Below, piece by piece: positions 62,076-64,000 of a stretch of DNA of 64,000 bases. Below the pieces are notes generated by a model that saw only the letters and a program-made list of their open reading frames with translations, did not search any database and had not been told where the DNA came from. The stretch's first letter is position 1. Every line of letters starts with the position of its first letter. This stretch comes from Balneolaceae bacterium (GTDB lineage Bacteria > Bacteroidota > Rhodothermia > Balneolales > Balneolaceae), in the NCBI GenBank assembly GCA_006969905.1, contig CP030887.1:930001-994000 (forward strand), written 5' to 3'. The position numbers were made by a program, and so were the translations under genes.

Positions 62076-62303
62076 TTATTCGACTGGCACTGCCGATACC
62101 ACTGAGTCTATAGGGAATTTCTCAGTAATTTTTTCACCTGATTCATTCTCATATTTTAATTGAAAAAAAATGTCTTTAGGTTTCTCAAATGACCCACATG
62201 TTGGAATACCTATTAATTCTTCTCCAGTATTAAGAGTAATTTTGAATTCTCTTTTTGAAAGAACGTTTTTTAAAAAGAGCTCGTAATAATCAATTTCGGA
62301 CAT
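62076..62303 (-). CDS. Cassette F: small unknown protein, 75 aa
   Basis: Reads MSEIDYYELFLKNVLSKREF then KITLNTGEELIGIPTCGSFE. Predicted beta-rich with a short helix, like a small Sm/SH3-type barrel (TLNTGEELIGIP), but no family is assigned. ATG at 62303 lies four bases after the EcsC-gene stop. An alternative ATG at 62315 overlaps that gene. It is co-transcribed within the cassette. Confidence 0.6.
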   Translation of the reverse strand: MSEIDYYELFLKNVLSKREFKITLNTGEELIGIPTCGSFEKPKDIFFQLKYENESGEKITEKFPIDSVVSAVPVE

Positions 62304-62307
62304 GTTA

Positions 62308-63063
62308 TTAATCAATTTTATGTAGGGGTAAATTTCTTAAATGCTTTTGCAATCTTTTAGCCATAGGACGTAAGGTTAAAAAAGTAATAGAACCAGAAAT
62401 GAATCCTCCAAGAACCGGAATGGCTTTTCCAATTTGTTTTGCAAATGTTTCCTTAGTCAATTTTACGCCAATCCATTTTGCAATTTGTTTTGATATGTTA
62501 TAGACAGCATATTTTGTTAAAGCATATTTGGGTAATCTTTTTACGACTTCTTTTGCAAACTCTTCAGCTAATTTTGCAACAGCTTTATTAGCTCCATTTG
62601 CACCCATCATTACACCTAAAAATAGTGTGATCTTGAGTAGAGTTTCTTCATCCACACTATTTATTTCCTCATCATCAAATAAGTCAGGCCATCCATACAA
62701 ATAGAGGAGTTTTTGACACAAAACTACTGTATGGAAAAAATATTGAGTAATATCTGCGGGTATAGTTCCCACTATCCACCAACTTCCCGGTAGCCCAGCA
62801 GCAAAAGAAGTAGAAGTACAAATAGTTACATGAAAATTGATACTACCTTTTGCTACACGTTCAATAATTTTTGAATCGATTCCTGCCTTTTTGGGAGTAG
62901 ATTCAACTGCTTCAATAATTACTTCTTCTTCCAAATGCGGTCGAAGAGTGTCTTTTAAAAATAAAGCACGGTTTACTCTTGCGCCTGGTATAGACAGAAC
63001 TTTTCTGACAATGTCGAACCATACATTTTCTTTTCCTTCAGGATTGTTTTGCCCCATAGCCAT
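62308..63063 (-). CDS. Cassette F: EcsC-like protein
   Basis: A 251-residue protein with the EcsC-like block: SWWIVGTIPADITQYFFHTVVLCQKLLYLYGWPDL (about residues 100-134). A Gly/Ala-rich amphipathic segment (IGKAIPVLGGFISGSITFL) follows near the C-terminus. EcsC proteins are membrane-associated, and their function is unclear. Some EcsC relatives occur next to defence genes. ATG at 63061-63063. Confidence 0.7.
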   Translation of the reverse strand: MAMGQNNPEGKENVWFDIVRKVLSIPGARVNRALFLKDTLRPHLEEEVIIEAVESTPKKAGIDSKIIERVAKGSINFHVTICTSTSFAAGLPGSWWIVGTIPADITQYFFHTVVLCQKLLYLYGWPDLFDDEEINSVDEETLLKITLFLGVMMGANGANKAVAKLAEEFAKEVVKRLPKYALTKYAVYNISKQIAKWIGVKLTKETFAKQIGKAIPVLGGFISGSITFLTLRPMAKRLQKHLRNLPLHKID

Positions 63064-63075
63064 GATTTAATTGTT

Positions 63076-63208
63076 ACATAACGGCCTGCGGTTTAACCGG
63101 CTTGGCCTCTTTGACTGGGAATGTAATTAAAACTCTGAATTTCTTTTAACCACCGAATTTTTGAACCGGCAAACAGCGGCCAAGTCCGCGTTGAAACCGT
63201 TGTTAGGT
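63076..63208 (-). repeat. attC site after cassette G (divergent subtype)
   Basis: Cores GTTAGGT (63202-63208) and ACATAAC (63076-63082). Inner boxes ACGGCCTGCGGTTTAACCGG and CCGCGTTGAAACCGTTG differ from the major type. GGCC / GGCC flanks the central loop. Confidence 0.85.
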
Positions 63209-63213
63209 TGCAT

Positions 63214-64000
63214 CTATTCTACTTTATCCGAATTGCCAAGGGATAGAAAATTCTTTAAAAAGCTAAATTGAGTTGTTAATGCGAGCTTTAGCAACTCAGT
63301 GAAATTAGTTTCTGAAAGTTCTCCAATCGATCTTAAGGTAAATGCGCCAATTATAACAAATAAAACTTCGATTGTTGTTATTGCTAGAATTACTTGCCAC
63401 CAGTTAAAGTCAGATGAAATAATTGCATATACAATTATAGCAATTATTATGAGCGCGAATAAGAAAAACCCACCACTCAACCAAAGTTTGACTGGTTTTT
63501 CAGAGGTTATGTCATGTTTAGCTTTCACTTCTTTATACCTCTCTAAATCTGCATTTTTCATTATGATTTTAACATATTCATCATTTTCAAAATAGAGATA
63601 TAGTTTATCCCAAAGAGAATGATTCTTTTTTAAAAAATCAGTTGCAATTTTTTCCATGTGTTCAGCACCCTCTTGATATTGTAGCCATTCTGGGTTTTTG
63701 TCAAATGCATCTCTTGATAACTTTGAAGCTTCCAAAGTATGTTTAATTAAAGTAATTGCTTCATTGTCCGATAGCTCAGTGACCCCAGCTCTTTTCTTTC
63801 CTCTCGATAATTGAAGCTTTGCCATAGATGAAGCGATATTCGCATTCATTCCAATATAATTTCCTAAAGCTATTCTCTCATAGATTGGTTTAAGGTTTTC
63901 AGCTTTTGATAATTCTATTGATTCTTTAAAAAATCTTGAAGCTTTTCTATAATAGTCGAGGGCTTCGATTGGCTTATCTTCATCCCAATATTCTCTTCCC
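63214..64000 (-). CDS. Cassette G: TPR-like membrane protein, N-terminus off the window
   Basis: The frame stays open past the ATG at 63849 up to the window edge, so the real start lies right of 64000. The newly visible part reads EYWDEDKPIEALDYYRKAS, ESIELSKAENLKPIYERIAL and GNYIGMNANIASSMAKLQL, a pattern of helix-turn-helix pairs like TPR repeats. Two membrane helices follow (about 150 and 175 residues from the ATG). The C-terminus is a helix plus SLGNSDKVE. Its attC (63076) follows the stop. The function is unknown; TPR plus membrane helices suggests a scaffolding or signalling role. Confidence 0.75.
   Translation of the reverse strand, partial: GREYWDEDKPIEALDYYRKASRFFKESIELSKAENLKPIYERIALGNYIGMNANIASSMAKLQLSRGKKRAGVTELSDNEAITLIKHTLEASKLSRDAFDKNPEWLQYQEGAEHMEKIATDFLKKNHSLWDKLYLYFENDEYVKIIMKNADLERYKEVKAKHDITSEKPVKLWLSGGFFLFALIIIAIIVYAIISSDFNWWQVILAITTIEVLFVIIGAFTLRSIGELSETNFTELLKLALTTQFSFLKNFLSLGNSDKVE

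Larger units (their letters stand above)
57241..64000 (-). mobile_element. Integron gene-cassette array (seven cassettes, right end off window)
   Basis: Seven repeated attC sites separate minus-strand genes. Six are complete and share the outer pattern TAACGACC..GCGTTTAAGCGG and, about 65-100 bases later, GTCCGACTTGAAACGCTTGTTA. The RYYYAAC / GTTRRRY cores are present, or imperfectly so. Each cassette starts with a core that is the near-exact reverse complement of its own downstream inverse core. Orientation predicts attI/intI to the right, beyond 64000. No integrase is in the window. Confidence 0.9.

Noticed and set aside
1-64000. CRISPR array
   Set aside because: No run of regularly spaced identical direct repeats was seen. 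The repeats at 58-63 kb are attC sites with unequal spacing and intervening genes.

Overview
The window is chromosomal DNA at roughly 40% G+C (judged by eye). Gene content and style suggest a member of the Bacteroidota/Rhodothermota/Balneolota side of the tree, with Balneolota-like marine bacteria the best guess. Supporting signs are a 30S protein S16 with a very long acidic tail, a bacillithiol-transferase-like protein, DUF2911/DUF3820/DUF2914 proteins, many start sites with weak Shine-Dalgarno signals, and dispersed GTCATYCTGAG-type palindromes. Taxonomy is inferred; no rRNA or marker-gene search was possible.

1-14.6 kb is housekeeping. It holds mnmG (cut by the window edge), tRNA-Asp, a glutathione-peroxidase-like protein, an MBL hydrolase, manC, a PhoR/PhoB-type two-component pair, ruvA-ruvC, fabI, and the translation/secretion run ffh-rpsP-rimM-trmD-rplS, a terminator, then adk. 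14.6-19.0 kb is a glycerol cluster (glpF frameshifted in a homopolymer, glpD, glpK). A DUF559 nuclease gene inside an inverted-repeat-flanked unit interrupts it. 19-25.4 kb carries an acetylesterase, a patatin, a YiiX-type hydrolase, a decayed GIY-YIG nuclease flanked by perfect 29-bp inverted repeats, an alkaline-phosphatase-superfamily enzyme and dtd. 25.36-25.78 kb is an AT-rich, DnaA-box-rich divergent gap, a candidate oriC.

25.8-33 kb holds a bacillithiol-transferase-like gene, purM, an unusual pyruvate-kinase-like protein, a K+ channel with RCK domains and an XRE regulator with its membrane partner. 32.7-35 kb is odd. It contains several terminators without ordinary genes, a 70-nt RNA resembling tmRNA ends stitched together, a 25-residue very basic microprotein with a strong RBS, and an IS1595-type element with a small convergent acidic ORF. 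35-57.2 kb is mixed: three tandem paralogous lipoproteins (the first broken by a 5-bp duplication), an amidoligase/glutamine-amidotransferase pair, a surface beta-barrel metallopeptidase-like protein, a non-canonical Nramp transporter, an M14 peptidase, three amidohydrolases, an SDR and SRPBCC proteins.

57.2 kb to the right edge is an integron gene-cassette array. It has seven cassettes, all genes on the minus strand, each followed by an attC recombination site. Within a cassette, the leading core site is the near-perfect reverse complement of the inverse core in its own attC, which is the hallmark of IntI-mobilised cassettes. Cargo: a membrane protein, MazEF, a thioredoxin-like lipoprotein, an unknown protein, a 2OG-oxygenase-like plus P-loop kinase-like pair, an EcsC-like protein plus small partner, and a TPR-like membrane protein running off the window. 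The orientation predicts attI and intI to the right, outside the window. The array and the palindrome-flanked nuclease units are the most interesting parts of the window.
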